From Jatrophihabitans sp. (GTDB lineage: Bacteria; Actinomycetota; Actinomycetes; Mycobacteriales; Jatrophihabitantaceae), in the NCBI GenBank assembly GCA_004299665.1, contig SCQZ01000042.1, forward strand, positions 1 to 5,442: 5,442 bases of DNA, read 5' to 3'. The notes below the pieces were generated by a model. It worked only from the letters and a program-made list of their open reading frames with translations, was not told the origin of the DNA and made no database searches. Numbering within the stretch: position 1 is the stretch's first letter; the number at the start of each line of letters is the position of its first letter. This document shows, in pieces, positions 1 to 5,442 of the stretch. Both the position numbers and the translations under genes were made by a program.

Positions 1-2
1 CC

Positions 3-623
3 TCACTCGAACGGGGACGGGTCCCCCGCCCCGACGCGCAGCACCTCGGGGGCGGCGCCGGAGAAGTCGACCACCGTGCTCGGCTCGGTCCCGCACTCGC
101 CGGCCTCGAGCACGGCGTCCACCTCGTGATCGAGGCGCTCCTTGATCGTCCACGCGTCGGTCAGCGGCTCGGTCTCGTCCGGCAGCAGCAACGTGCTCGA
201 GACGAGCGGGCGCCCCAGCTCGCGCAGCAGCGCCCGCACCAGCGGGTGGTCCGGGATGCGCACGCCGACGGTGCGCTTGTGCGGGTGCGCGAGGCGCTTG
301 GGAACCTCGTGCGTGGCCGGAACGATGAAGGTGTACGCGCCGGGCGTGGCCGCGCGGATGCTGCGGAACGCCGGGTTGCTGAGCTTGACGAACTCGCCGA
401 GCTGGCCGAAGTCCGAGCAGACCAGGGTGAAGTGGTGCCGCTCGTCCAGGTGGCGGATGCGGCGGATGCGTCCGGCCCCGGTGCGGCTGTCCAGCGCGAA
501 GCCGAGCGCGTAGCACGAGTCGGTGGGGTAGGCGATCAGCGCGTCGTCCTGCAGCATCTGGACCACCTGCGCGACGACGCGCGGCTCGGGGTTGTCGCGG
601 TGCAGTTCGACGTAACGCGCCAC
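3..623 (-). CDS. yciO: YciO, Sua5/YrdC/YciO superfamily protein (L-threonylcarbamoyladenylate synthase-like)
   Basis: This 206-residue protein matches E. coli YciO along its whole length as I remember it, from the N-terminal HRDNPEPR segment (E. coli HPDNPQQR) to the C-terminal VGAGDPSPFE (E. coli VGDVKPF). Visible family motifs are YPTDSCYALG (residues 32-41), HFTLVCSD (64-71), TPGAYTFI (93-100), PLVSSTLLLP (139-148) and STVVDF (182-187). The superfamily includes TsaC/Sua5, which make threonylcarbamoyl-AMP for tRNA t6A modification. YciO is a separate branch whose cellular role is less clear, and it lacks the SAN-type motif of TsaC (SSTLLLP here). It is probably a soluble cytosolic nucleotide-binding protein. 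The start is GTG at 623-621, only 9 nt after the stop of the regulator gene, with a weak AGG upstream, so it is probably co-transcribed with the nan-like genes although no functional link is evident. The TGA stop lies 2 nt from the window edge. Family assignment is firm; physiological role is not. Confidence 0.93.
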   Translation of the reverse strand: MARYVELHRDNPEPRVVAQVVQMLQDDALIAYPTDSCYALGFALDSRTGAGRIRRIRHLDERHHFTLVCSDFGQLGEFVKLSNPAFRSIRAATPGAYTFIVPATHEVPKRLAHPHKRTVGVRIPDHPLVRALLRELGRPLVSSTLLLPDETEPLTDAWTIKERLDHEVDAVLEAGECGTEPSTVVDFSGAAPEVLRVGAGDPSPFE

Positions 624-632
624 CGGTCGAGC

Positions 633-1463
633 CTAGGCCTCGCGCTGGTCCCTGATCCGTTCCCGGATGCCGGTGAAGTGATCGTGCATCGCGGCCACCG
701 CCGCCTCACTGTCGCGCGCAGCGACGGCCAGGTAGATGGCACGGTGCACGTCGGCGATCTGGGCGGGGTCCAGCACGTCCGGCGCCAGCTCCCGGTTCAG
801 GTCGTGGTACACGTCCCAGAACACCCGTAGCAGCTGGCTCATCAGCTGGCTGCCCAGCGGGGCGAACAGCTGTTCGTGGAACGCCCGGTCGGCGCGGTCG
901 CCCGCCTCGCCCTGCGCCGAGTGCGCGACCAGCTCGTCCAGCCTCACCTTCAGCAGTGCAAGCTGGTCGTCGGTGACGACGTGGATGAGCTGGCCGATCA
1001 GGCCGGCCTCGAGCGCCTGGCGCAGGTCCATGATCTCGTACAGGTCGTGCTTGTCGGTGCGCAGCGACATCCGGCCGCGGAAGGCCAGCGCGTCGGCGAA
1101 CGGGTCCAGGGAGCAGTCGCCGACGTACGTCCCGAAGCCGTGCCGGACCTCGACGATGTCGACCGCCTGCAGTGCCTTGAGTGCCTCCCGTACCGAGTTG
1201 CGACTGATGCCGAGCCGCTCCATGAGCTCGGCCTCGGTCGGCATCGGGTCGCCGGTCACCAGCCCCTCGGCGAGGATCAGTTCCTTGATCGCGTCCTGGA
1301 TCGCCTGCTGCGCCTGCCGCGACCGCCCCGCGGGCGACACCTGCGCCGGCTGCCCGGCGAGCGCGTGCCCCCGTCTCGACTCCACGCCTGCGATCCTGGC
1401 ACCGCCCGCCCGCCCCGGTGCGCGCCGCGCGGAGTCGCGCGCGCGCCAGCGCGGCGTGCTCAT
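633..1463 (-). CDS. GntR family (FadR/FCD subfamily) transcriptional regulator, NanR-like by context
   Basis: DNA-binding transcription factor. Numbered from the ATG at 1463-1461 (276 aa), a GntR winged helix-turn-helix spans about residues 52-115, with PTEAELMERLGISRNSVREAL as the recognition unit (75-95) and the wing at RHGFGTYVG (107-115). An all-helical FCD effector domain follows (about 140-270). Its metal-ligand pattern is intact: D192-xxx-H196, H240 and H262, with the typical 22-residue gap between the last two His. FCD domains bind small carboxylates or sugar acids. Position after nanE suggests a NanR-type, possibly autoregulated, repressor of this operon; that is inference. The start is uncertain. 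ATG 1463 overlaps the nanE stop as ATGA, but gives a 50-residue Arg/Ala/Gly-rich tail before the domain. GTG at 1385-1383 has AGGA 8 nt upstream and gives a more usual 250 aa. The TAG stop is at 635-633. No operator can be identified inside the window because there is no upstream intergenic region. Confidence 0.93.
   Translation of the reverse strand: MSTPRWRARDSARRAPGRAGGARIAGVESRRGHALAGQPAQVSPAGRSRQAQQAIQDAIKELILAEGLVTGDPMPTEAELMERLGISRNSVREALKALQAVDIVEVRHGFGTYVGDCSLDPFADALAFRGRMSLRTDKHDLYEIMDLRQALEAGLIGQLIHVVTDDQLALLKVRLDELVAHSAQGEAGDRADRAFHEQLFAPLGSQLMSQLLRVFWDVYHDLNRELAPDVLDPAQIADVHRAIYLAVAARDSEAAVAAMHDHFTGIRERIRDQREA
1383..1397 (-). promoter_or_regulatory. Alternative ribosome binding site and GTG start inside the regulator gene
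   Basis: On the minus strand AGGA (1397-1394) is followed by an 8-nt spacer and then GTG (1385-1383), in frame with the GntR regulator. This arrangement is a better Shine-Dalgarno match than the G-rich stretch before the overlapping ATG at 1463. It would yield a 250-residue protein lacking the first 26 low-complexity residues. The choice between the two starts cannot be settled from this sequence alone. Confidence 0.45.
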
Positions 1464-2158
1464 CTGCCCGCCCCCGGCAGCGCGGCGGCGAAACGGCCGG
1501 TGATCCAGGCCGGGTCGGTGATGGCGGTGCCGACCACGACGCTGTCGGCTCCGGCGTCGACGGCGGCCCGCGCCTGCGCGGGGTGGTGGTAGCGCCCCTC
1601 CGCGACGAGCACGACGTCCGGCAGCGCCACCCGCACCGCCGCGACCAGGGCGAGGTCCGGGCCGTCCGGCGCCGGGCTGCCCGGCACGTAGCCGGACAGC
1701 GTGGTGGCCACGACGTCCGCGCCGGCCGCGACCGCCGCGACCGCGTCCGCGAGCGTCGCGGTGTCGGCCATCACCAGTGCCCCGAGTGCGTGGACCGCGG
1801 CCACCGAGTCCGCGAAGGCGGCGCCTTCCGGGCGCGGGCGTCCGGTGGCGTCGAGCGCGACCACGTCGGCCCCCGCGGCGACGACGGCACGGGCCGCCGC
1901 GACGGTCGGGGTGATGTACACGCCTTCGGCGCCGTCCTTGGTCAGGCCGATGACGGGCAGGGCCACCTGCCGACGGATCGCGGCCACGTCGGCGACGCCG
2001 CCGACCCCGCCGCACCGGATCGCGGCGGCCCCCCCGTCGACGGCGGCCCGCGCCATCCGCACGAGCGTGGCGGTGTCGCGCAGCGCGTGCCCGGCCGGTG
2101 CCTGGCACGAGACGATGAGCCGGCCCCGGACGGCGGCGCGGAACTCGGCGAGGATCAT
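1460..2158 (-). CDS. nanE: N-acetylmannosamine-6-phosphate 2-epimerase NanE
   Basis: Cytosolic (beta/alpha)8-barrel enzyme converting ManNAc-6-P to GlcNAc-6-P, the step that feeds sialic-acid-derived carbon into the NagA/NagB pathway. The 232-residue protein shows the NanE signatures in order: GRLIVSCQAP (residues 12-21), AAIR (45-48), GLTK with the expected catalytic Lys74, VYITPTV (80-86), ALDATGRPRP (101-110), MADTAT (130-135), TTLSGY (152-157), PDLALV (167-172), VAEGRY with the expected catalytic Glu187 (185-190) and VVVGTAIT (207-214). Length is normal for the family (about 220-235). I take the ATG at 2158-2156 as start because AGGGG (2170-2166) lies 7 nt before it. A GTG one codon upstream (2161-2159) forms a GTGA overlap with the nanK stop and is the alternative. 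The TGA stop overlaps the next gene's ATG. This is the most secure functional assignment in the window and anchors the reading of the operon as amino-sugar catabolic. Confidence 0.96.
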   Translation of the reverse strand: MILAEFRAAVRGRLIVSCQAPAGHALRDTATLVRMARAAVDGGAAAIRCGGVGGVADVAAIRRQVALPVIGLTKDGAEGVYITPTVAAARAVVAAGADVVALDATGRPRPEGAAFADSVAAVHALGALVMADTATLADAVAAVAAGADVVATTLSGYVPGSPAPDGPDLALVAAVRVALPDVVLVAEGRYHHPAQARAAVDAGADSVVVGTAITDPAWITGRFAAALPGAGR

Positions 2159-3078
2159 CACCGGTCCCCTTCCCGGCGCCGCGCCAGTTCGGCGGCCCCC
2201 ACCAGCGGCGCGTCGGTCCCGAGTTCGGCGGCCACCACCGGCACGTCCCGCAACGGCGGCAGCACCTCGGCACGGAAGGCGTCGGCGACGTGTTGCACGT
2301 ACGCGGCACCGATCGAGGCCACGCCGCCGCCGACGACCACGCGCTGCACGCCGATCGCGTCCACCAGCCCGGCGACGGCGCGCCCGACCAGGGTGGCGGC
2401 GGCCGCGATCACCTCGGCGGCGACGGCGTCACCCGCACGCATCCGCGCCGCCACCTCCGGCAAACCGTCGACCGGCTCGCCGCCCCGCCGCCGGTACTCC
2501 GCCACGATCGCCGGGCCGCTCGCGGCGGCCTCGAGATGATCACGGCGGCCGCAGCCGCACGGCACGGCGCCCTCGTGCGGCACCAGCAGGTGTCCCAGTT
2601 CGCCGGCCGACCAGGCCGATCCGTGCCGGATCCGCCCGTCGAGCGCGAGCGCACCGCCGACGCCGGTCCCGACCGAGACGAACAGCAGGTCCCGGGCCCC
2701 GCGCCCGGCCCCGGCGCACAGTTCGCCGAGCGCCATGACCCGCACGTCGTTGTCGACCGCGACCGGGACCCCCAGCGCCGCGCGCAGCGCCGTCCCGACC
2801 TCCGCACCCGCCCATCCGGGCAGCACCTCCGTCGCCGACAGCACCCGGCCGCCGGCCACGTCGACCACGCCCGGCGCCCCCACGCCGACCGCCTCGGCCG
2901 GGCCGAGCTCACCGACCATCTCGACGACGGCGGCCAGCACGGCCTGTGCGCCCCCCGTGCGCGGCGTGGCCCGCACGGCTCGCGCGGCGACGGCGCCGGA
3001 CGCGGTCACCCGGCCCGCGGCGATCTTGGTGCCGCCGATGTCGACGCCGATCACCGCGGGCTCGCCGGGTTCGCCCAT
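2158..3078 (-). CDS. nanK: ROK family sugar kinase, probable N-acetylmannosamine kinase (NanK)
   Basis: ATP-dependent sugar kinase of 306 residues, a typical ROK length. By context it phosphorylates ManNAc to ManNAc-6-P, the substrate of NanE encoded directly downstream. Visible motifs are the phosphate loop DIGGTK (residues 13-18), VGVGAPGVVD (64-73), VDND with catalytic Asp111 (108-111), VSVGTGVGGAL (134-144), sugar-binding GELGH with Glu160 and His163 (159-163) and a C-terminal VVVGGGVAS (247-255). The ROK zinc motif is atypical: CGCGRRDHLE (174-183) has His181 where the family has the third Cys, and Asp180 where Gly is usual; Glu183 is kept. A C2H2-like zinc site remains plausible. ROK sequences alone do not separate glucokinases from ManNAc kinases, so the specific name rests on the neighbours. 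The ATG start (3078-3076) shares one base with the stop of the aldolase gene (TGATG). Only a weak G-rich ribosome site is visible. Confidence 0.88.
   Translation of the reverse strand: MGEPGEPAVIGVDIGGTKIAAGRVTASGAVAARAVRATPRTGGAQAVLAAVVEMVGELGPAEAVGVGAPGVVDVAGGRVLSATEVLPGWAGAEVGTALRAALGVPVAVDNDVRVMALGELCAGAGRGARDLLFVSVGTGVGGALALDGRIRHGSAWSAGELGHLLVPHEGAVPCGCGRRDHLEAAASGPAIVAEYRRRGGEPVDGLPEVAARMRAGDAVAAEVIAAAATLVGRAVAGLVDAIGVQRVVVGGGVASIGAAYVQHVADAFRAEVLPPLRDVPVVAAELGTDAPLVGAAELARRREGDR
2165..2173 (-). promoter_or_regulatory. Ribosome binding site of nanE, inside the end of nanK
   Basis: The minus-strand sequence GGAAGGGGA (2173-2165) precedes GTG (2161-2159) by 3 nt and ATG (2158-2156) by 6 nt. 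The spacing favours the ATG. The site lies inside the last codons of the kinase gene, consistent with translational coupling. Confidence 0.6.
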
Positions 3079-4031
3079 CAGCGCAGCCCCGCCCGCTCCA
3101 GGTGCCCGCGCACGATCTCGATCTCCCGCGGCTCCAGCGGGATCTGGGGTTCCGCGGTCACCGCGCAGTCGATCACCCCGAGCAGTTCGAGCGCGGCCTT
3201 GAAGGCGCCGAGCGCCGACGAGCCGCGCCCCATCCGGTCCGGCGACCCGGCCTGCGCGAGGTTCATCAGCCGCAGCAGCCGGACCTGCTCGTCGCGCGCC
3301 GCGTCCCAGTCACCGGCGCGGCAGGCACGGTAGAGCCGGGCGTAGCCGGCGGGGTCGACGTTGCCCAGGCCCGGGACCACCCCGTCCACACCCATGAACA
3401 AGGCGGTGTCGACGGTGAGCTCGGAGCCGGTCAGCACGCTGAACCCGGCCACCGGTTCGCCGCGGTCGGCGCGTTCGACCAGCAGCGTGCGCAACGCCGC
3501 GTCGTCGCCGCTGGAGTCCTTCAACCCCGCCAGCACCCCCTCCTGGGCGAGGTCGAGCAGCATGGTGCCCGCCAGCTTGCTGTGCACCGACACCGGCAGG
3601 TCGTAGGCGTAGACGGGCACGTCCGACCGCTCGGCGACCACGCGGAAGTGGCGCTCGATCTCGGCCGGGTGGGTGCGCGTGTAGAACGGTGCGGTCACCA
3701 CCACACCCGCGCAGCCGGCCTTCGCGGCGACGGCCACGTGCTCGGCCACGCGGGCGGTGGTCATGTCGATGACGCCGGAGAGCACCGGCACCCGGCCCGC
3801 GACGTGCTCGAGGGTCGCGTCGGTCACCAGACCCCGCTGCCGGTCGGTCAGGAACGCCACCTCGCTCGTCGAGCCGAGGATGAACAACCCGTCGACGCCC
3901 CCGTCGACGAGGTGGTCGACCAGCCGGCGCAGCGAGGCGACGTCGACGTCGCGCTCGGGCGTGAGCGGGGTGCACACGGGGGGGACCACGCCGCACAGGC
4001 GGGTCGGGTTCGGCGCGGGCGCGCGGGTCAC
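3078..4031 (-). CDS. NAL/DHDPS superfamily aldolase, candidate N-acetylneuraminate lyase
   Basis: A 317-residue class I aldolase of the dihydrodipicolinate synthase/N-acetylneuraminate lyase superfamily. The expected TIM-barrel landmarks are present: GSTSE (residues 53-57, pyruvate carboxylate loop), VTAPFY (112-117), Tyr143 in YDLP (143-146) and Schiff-base Lys171 in GLKDSSGD (169-176). The Tyr-Lys spacing of 28 equals that of E. coli DapA. Context (nanK, nanE) suggests cleavage of N-acetylneuraminate to pyruvate and ManNAc. The substrate-recognition parts are not classical NanA: the loop is GSTSE rather than GSTGE, and TGSEL (201-205) and GVVPGLGNVDP (217-227) replace the NanA segments near YDE and GSTYN. 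A related sugar-acid aldolase or dehydratase is therefore possible. The start is GTG at 4031-4029, forming a GTGA overlap with the upstream ATPase stop and preceded by AGGAG at a 5-nt spacing. An open frame continues upstream to about 4895, but that part is the shadow of the ATPase gene. Confidence 0.85.
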   Translation of the reverse strand: MTRAPAPNPTRLCGVVPPVCTPLTPERDVDVASLRRLVDHLVDGGVDGLFILGSTSEVAFLTDRQRGLVTDATLEHVAGRVPVLSGVIDMTTARVAEHVAVAAKAGCAGVVVTAPFYTRTHPAEIERHFRVVAERSDVPVYAYDLPVSVHSKLAGTMLLDLAQEGVLAGLKDSSGDDAALRTLLVERADRGEPVAGFSVLTGSELTVDTALFMGVDGVVPGLGNVDPAGYARLYRACRAGDWDAARDEQVRLLRLMNLAQAGSPDRMGRGSSALGAFKAALELLGVIDCAVTAEPQIPLEPREIEIVRGHLERAGLR

Positions 4032-5047
4032 GGGTTCTCCTGGACGACGGTCTCGGCGGGCACCAGGTCGGCGTCGCCGAGGACGGGGTGGTAACAGCGG
4101 TAACGGTGGCCCGGGGTCGCCGGGTCGTCGGTGACGGGCGGCATCTCGCGGGCGCACTGCTCGGTCGCGCGCCAGCAGCGCGTGCGGAACGGGCAGCCGC
4201 TGGGCGGATGCACCGCCGAGGGCACGCGGCCGTGCAGCGTGATCGGGGTGATGTCGTGCAGCAGGCTCGGCGTGGCCGACAGCAGGGCCCGCGTGTACGG
4301 GTGACGGGTGCCGCCCAGCACCGCGGCGGCGGGCGTCTCCTCCACGATCCTGCCCAGGTACATCGTCACGATCCGGTCCGACATCCGCCGGACGGTCTGG
4401 ATGTCGTGCGAGATGTAGACCATCGCCAGACCCAGCTGGTCGTGCAGGTCGAGCAGCAGGTTGAGGATCTGGGCCCGTACCGAGACGTCGAGGGCGGATG
4501 TCGGCTCGTCGGCGACGAGCGCCTTCGGCTCCATCGCCAGGGCCCGCGCGATCGCGACGCGCTGCCGCTGGCCGCCGGAGAGCTGGCTCGGCAGCGCCTC
4601 CGCGACGCTCGGGGGCAGCCCCACCAGCGCCATCAGCTCGCGCACCCGCGCCTCGCGCTCGCGGGCCGTGCCGCGCCGGTGCACGTCGAGCGGGTCGCGC
4701 AGGATCGCCCGCACGGGCAGGCGCCGGTTCAGCGCGGTCGAGGAGTCCTGGAAGATCATCCCGACCTGCGAGCCGATCAGCCGGCGCCGGGCGCGCGCGC
4801 CCATCGCGGTCAGCTCGGTGCCGTCCAGCGCGACCGTCCCGGCCGTCGGGCGTTGCAGCCCCACCAGCACCCGGGCCAGGGTCGACTTGCCGCACCCCGA
4901 CTCGCCGACCACGCCCACCGTCTCCCCGGGTGCGATCGACAGGCTCGCGCCGGTGAGGGCGTAGACCCTGTCGCGGCCGAGGATGCCGCCGCCGCGCACC
5001 GGCAGCCAGACGTCGACGTCGCGGACCTCGAAGACCGGGGTGGTCAC
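4028..5047 (-). CDS. DppF/OppF-type ABC transporter ATP-binding protein
   Basis: Nucleotide-binding subunit of a peptide/nickel-family ABC importer, located on the cytoplasmic face of the membrane; 339 residues. Core motifs are all intact: Walker A GESGCGKST (residues 48-56), Q-loop Gln100 in IFQD, ABC signature LSGGQRQRV (156-164), Walker B ALVADEP with Asp180 and Glu181, D-loop SALD (184-187) and switch His214 in ISHD. The C-terminal oligopeptide-transporter extension includes HPYTRALLSATP (249-260) and four cysteines, C285-x5-C291-x6-C298-x19-C318. The protein should pair with the DppD-type ATPase encoded immediately upstream. Adjacent nan-like genes suggest the cargo is sialic acid or a related sugar acid rather than peptides. 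Start: GTG 5047-5045, a GTGA overlap with the preceding stop, with GGGGG upstream. The frame is open further back to 5200, but that segment is Arg/Pro/Gly-rich and overlaps the DppD-type gene, so I exclude it. Transport substrate cannot be read from an ATPase. Confidence 0.94.
   Translation of the reverse strand: MTTPVFEVRDVDVWLPVRGGGILGRDRVYALTGASLSIAPGETVGVVGESGCGKSTLARVLVGLQRPTAGTVALDGTELTAMGARARRRLIGSQVGMIFQDSSTALNRRLPVRAILRDPLDVHRRGTAREREARVRELMALVGLPPSVAEALPSQLSGGQRQRVAIARALAMEPKALVADEPTSALDVSVRAQILNLLLDLHDQLGLAMVYISHDIQTVRRMSDRIVTMYLGRIVEETPAAAVLGGTRHPYTRALLSATPSLLHDITPITLHGRVPSAVHPPSGCPFRTRCWRATEQCAREMPPVTDDPATPGHRYRCYHPVLGDADLVPAETVVQENP
4037..4041 (-). promoter_or_regulatory. Shine-Dalgarno site that sets the GTG start of the aldolase gene
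   Basis: Minus-strand AGGAG (4041-4037) lies 5 nt before GTG (4031-4029), inside the last codons of the upstream ATPase gene. It is the clearest ribosome binding site in the window. It decides for GTG 4031 over the much longer open frame that runs back into the ATPase gene. Confidence 0.75.
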
Positions 5048-5442
5048 GGCCGGACCCCCGATCCGGCGAGCACCGCCGCGCGGGTGTCCTCGGCCGGGTG
5101 GTGGCAGGCGAAGCCGTGCCGGGCCGGGTCGCCGACCGGCTCCGGCCGCACCCGCAGGCAGATCTCGGTGGCGGCCGGGCAACGGTCGGCGAAGCGGCAC
5201 CCGCTCGGGAAGTCCGCCGGTGATGGGACGACGCCGGGGATCTGGCTCAGGCGTTGCTCGGCCGCCTCGAGCGAGAGCACCGAGGACAGCAGGCCCCGCA
5301 CGTAGTGGTGGCGCGGGCTCGCCAGCACCGCCGAGGTGATGCCCGACTCGGCGATCTGGCCGCCGTACATCACGACGATCCGGTCGGTGACGTCAGCGAC
5401 GAGTGCGAGGTCGTGCGAGACGAGGATGAGCGCGAAGTCGAG
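5044..5442 (-). CDS. DppD/OppD-type ABC transporter ATP-binding protein, C-terminal part (5' end outside window)
   Basis: Only the last 132 residues are present; the frame is open to the right edge, so the gene is cut by the window and not truncated in nature as far as can be seen. The fragment begins just before the switch histidine (LILVSHDLALV, visible residues 5-15), so Walker A, signature and Walker B motifs lie outside. It continues with DRIVVMYGGQIAE (21-33), the HHYVRGLLSS segment (45-54) and the four-cysteine C-terminal motif C82-x5-C88-x6-C95-x17-C113, as in Dpp/Opp ATPases. It forms the partner of the DppF-type ATPase encoded next, with which it shares a 4-nt overlap at 5047-5044. 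In this family the order is usually binding protein, two permeases, then DppD and DppF, so the missing transporter genes are expected at once upstream, to the right. Confidence 0.92.
   Translation of the reverse strand, partial: LDFALILVSHDLALVADVTDRIVVMYGGQIAESGITSAVLASPRHHYVRGLLSSVLSLEAAEQRLSQIPGVVPSPADFPSGCRFADRCPAATEICLRVRPEPVGDPARHGFACHHPAEDTRAAVLAGSGVRP

Larger units (their letters stand above)
3..5442 (-). other. Putative seven-gene transcription unit: ABC importer, nan-like catabolic genes, regulator, yciO
   Basis: All genes share one strand and the junctions are tight: GTGA overlaps at 5047-5044 and 4031-4028, TGATG at 3080-3076, GTGATG at 2161-2156, ATGA at 1463-1460, and a 9-nt gap at 632-624. 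There is no room for an internal promoter outside coding sequence or for a stem-loop terminator between genes. The operon promoter must be to the right of the window unless a promoter sits inside a coding region. The junctions are seen directly; single-transcript expression is inferred. Confidence 0.75.

Noticed and set aside
624..640. Short palindromic stretch AGGCCTAGGC around the regulator stop as a possible terminator or operator
   Set aside because: It is too short, has no loop or T-run, and falls in the 9-nt junction where it mainly comprises the stop codon and a weak ribosome site.
1555..2054. Exact 20-bp direct repeat at 1555-1574 and 2035-2054 within nanE
   Set aside because: Both copies are in the same frame and encode ARAAVD-type helix segments of the barrel. 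Biased GC-rich codons and similar helices explain it; nothing suggests a mobile or regulatory repeat.
633..2309. Long open frame extending the regulator upstream to 558 residues
   Set aside because: The extension overlaps nanE and the end of nanK in another frame and has the Arg/Gly-rich composition of a GC-rich shadow frame.
3078..4895. Long open frame extending the aldolase gene upstream to a 605-residue protein
   Set aside because: The extra N-terminal part lies wholly inside the DppF-type ATPase gene in another frame, is Arg/Ala/Pro-rich without domains, and the GTG at 4031 with AGGAG upstream is a convincing start.
4028..5200. Upstream extension of the DppF-type ATPase to 390 residues
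   Set aside because: The extra 51 residues overlap the DppD-type gene, are Arg/Pro/Gly-rich and have no counterpart before the usual N-terminal strand of Dpp ATPases.
126..5339. Many long plus-strand open frames (for example 1418-2539, 2290-3333, 2946-4094, 4088-5305)
   Set aside because: They are opposite conserved minus-strand genes, rich in Arg, Gly, Pro and His with no recognisable domain, as expected from third-position GC bias.

Overview
The window is very GC-rich, uses many GTG start codons, and carries seven genes all on the minus strand with essentially no intergenic DNA. Codon use, gene order and protein flavour point to a high-GC actinomycete; the sequence alone does not give a genus. 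Transcription runs from the right edge (5442) to the left edge (1).

Layout in the direction of transcription: (1) 5442-5044, the C-terminal end of a DppD/OppD-type ABC transporter ATPase, cut by the window edge; (2) 5047-4028, a complete DppF/OppF-type ATPase; (3) 4031-3078, an N-acetylneuraminate lyase/dihydrodipicolinate synthase (NAL/DHDPS) superfamily aldolase, the NanA candidate; (4) 3078-2158, a ROK-family sugar kinase, the NanK candidate; (5) 2158-1460, a well-conserved N-acetylmannosamine-6-phosphate 2-epimerase, NanE; (6) 1463-633 (or from 1385), a GntR/FadR-subfamily regulator in the position expected for NanR; (7) 623-3, a full-length YciO protein of the Sua5/YrdC/YciO superfamily.

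The first five junctions are 1- or 4-nt stop/start overlaps and the last is a 9-nt gap, so all seven genes look like one translationally coupled transcription unit. The best reading is a sialic-acid (or related amino-sugar acid) uptake and catabolic operon. A peptide/nickel-family ABC importer brings the substrate in, the aldolase would split it into pyruvate and an N-acetylhexosamine, the ROK kinase would phosphorylate the product, and NanE would convert ManNAc-6-P to GlcNAc-6-P for NagA/NagB, which are not in this window. Peptide-family ABC importers with nan genes and a GntR regulator are known for sialate in Haemophilus ducreyi (Sat) and Corynebacterium glutamicum (Sia). The permeases and binding protein should lie just right of the window.

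The points that depart from the textbook operon are an aldolase whose substrate-binding motifs differ from classical NanA, a ROK kinase with His in place of the third zinc-site Cys, a yciO gene at the operon tail, and an uncertain start for the regulator. I found no RNA gene, mobile element, CRISPR array or clear terminator, and no wholly new system.
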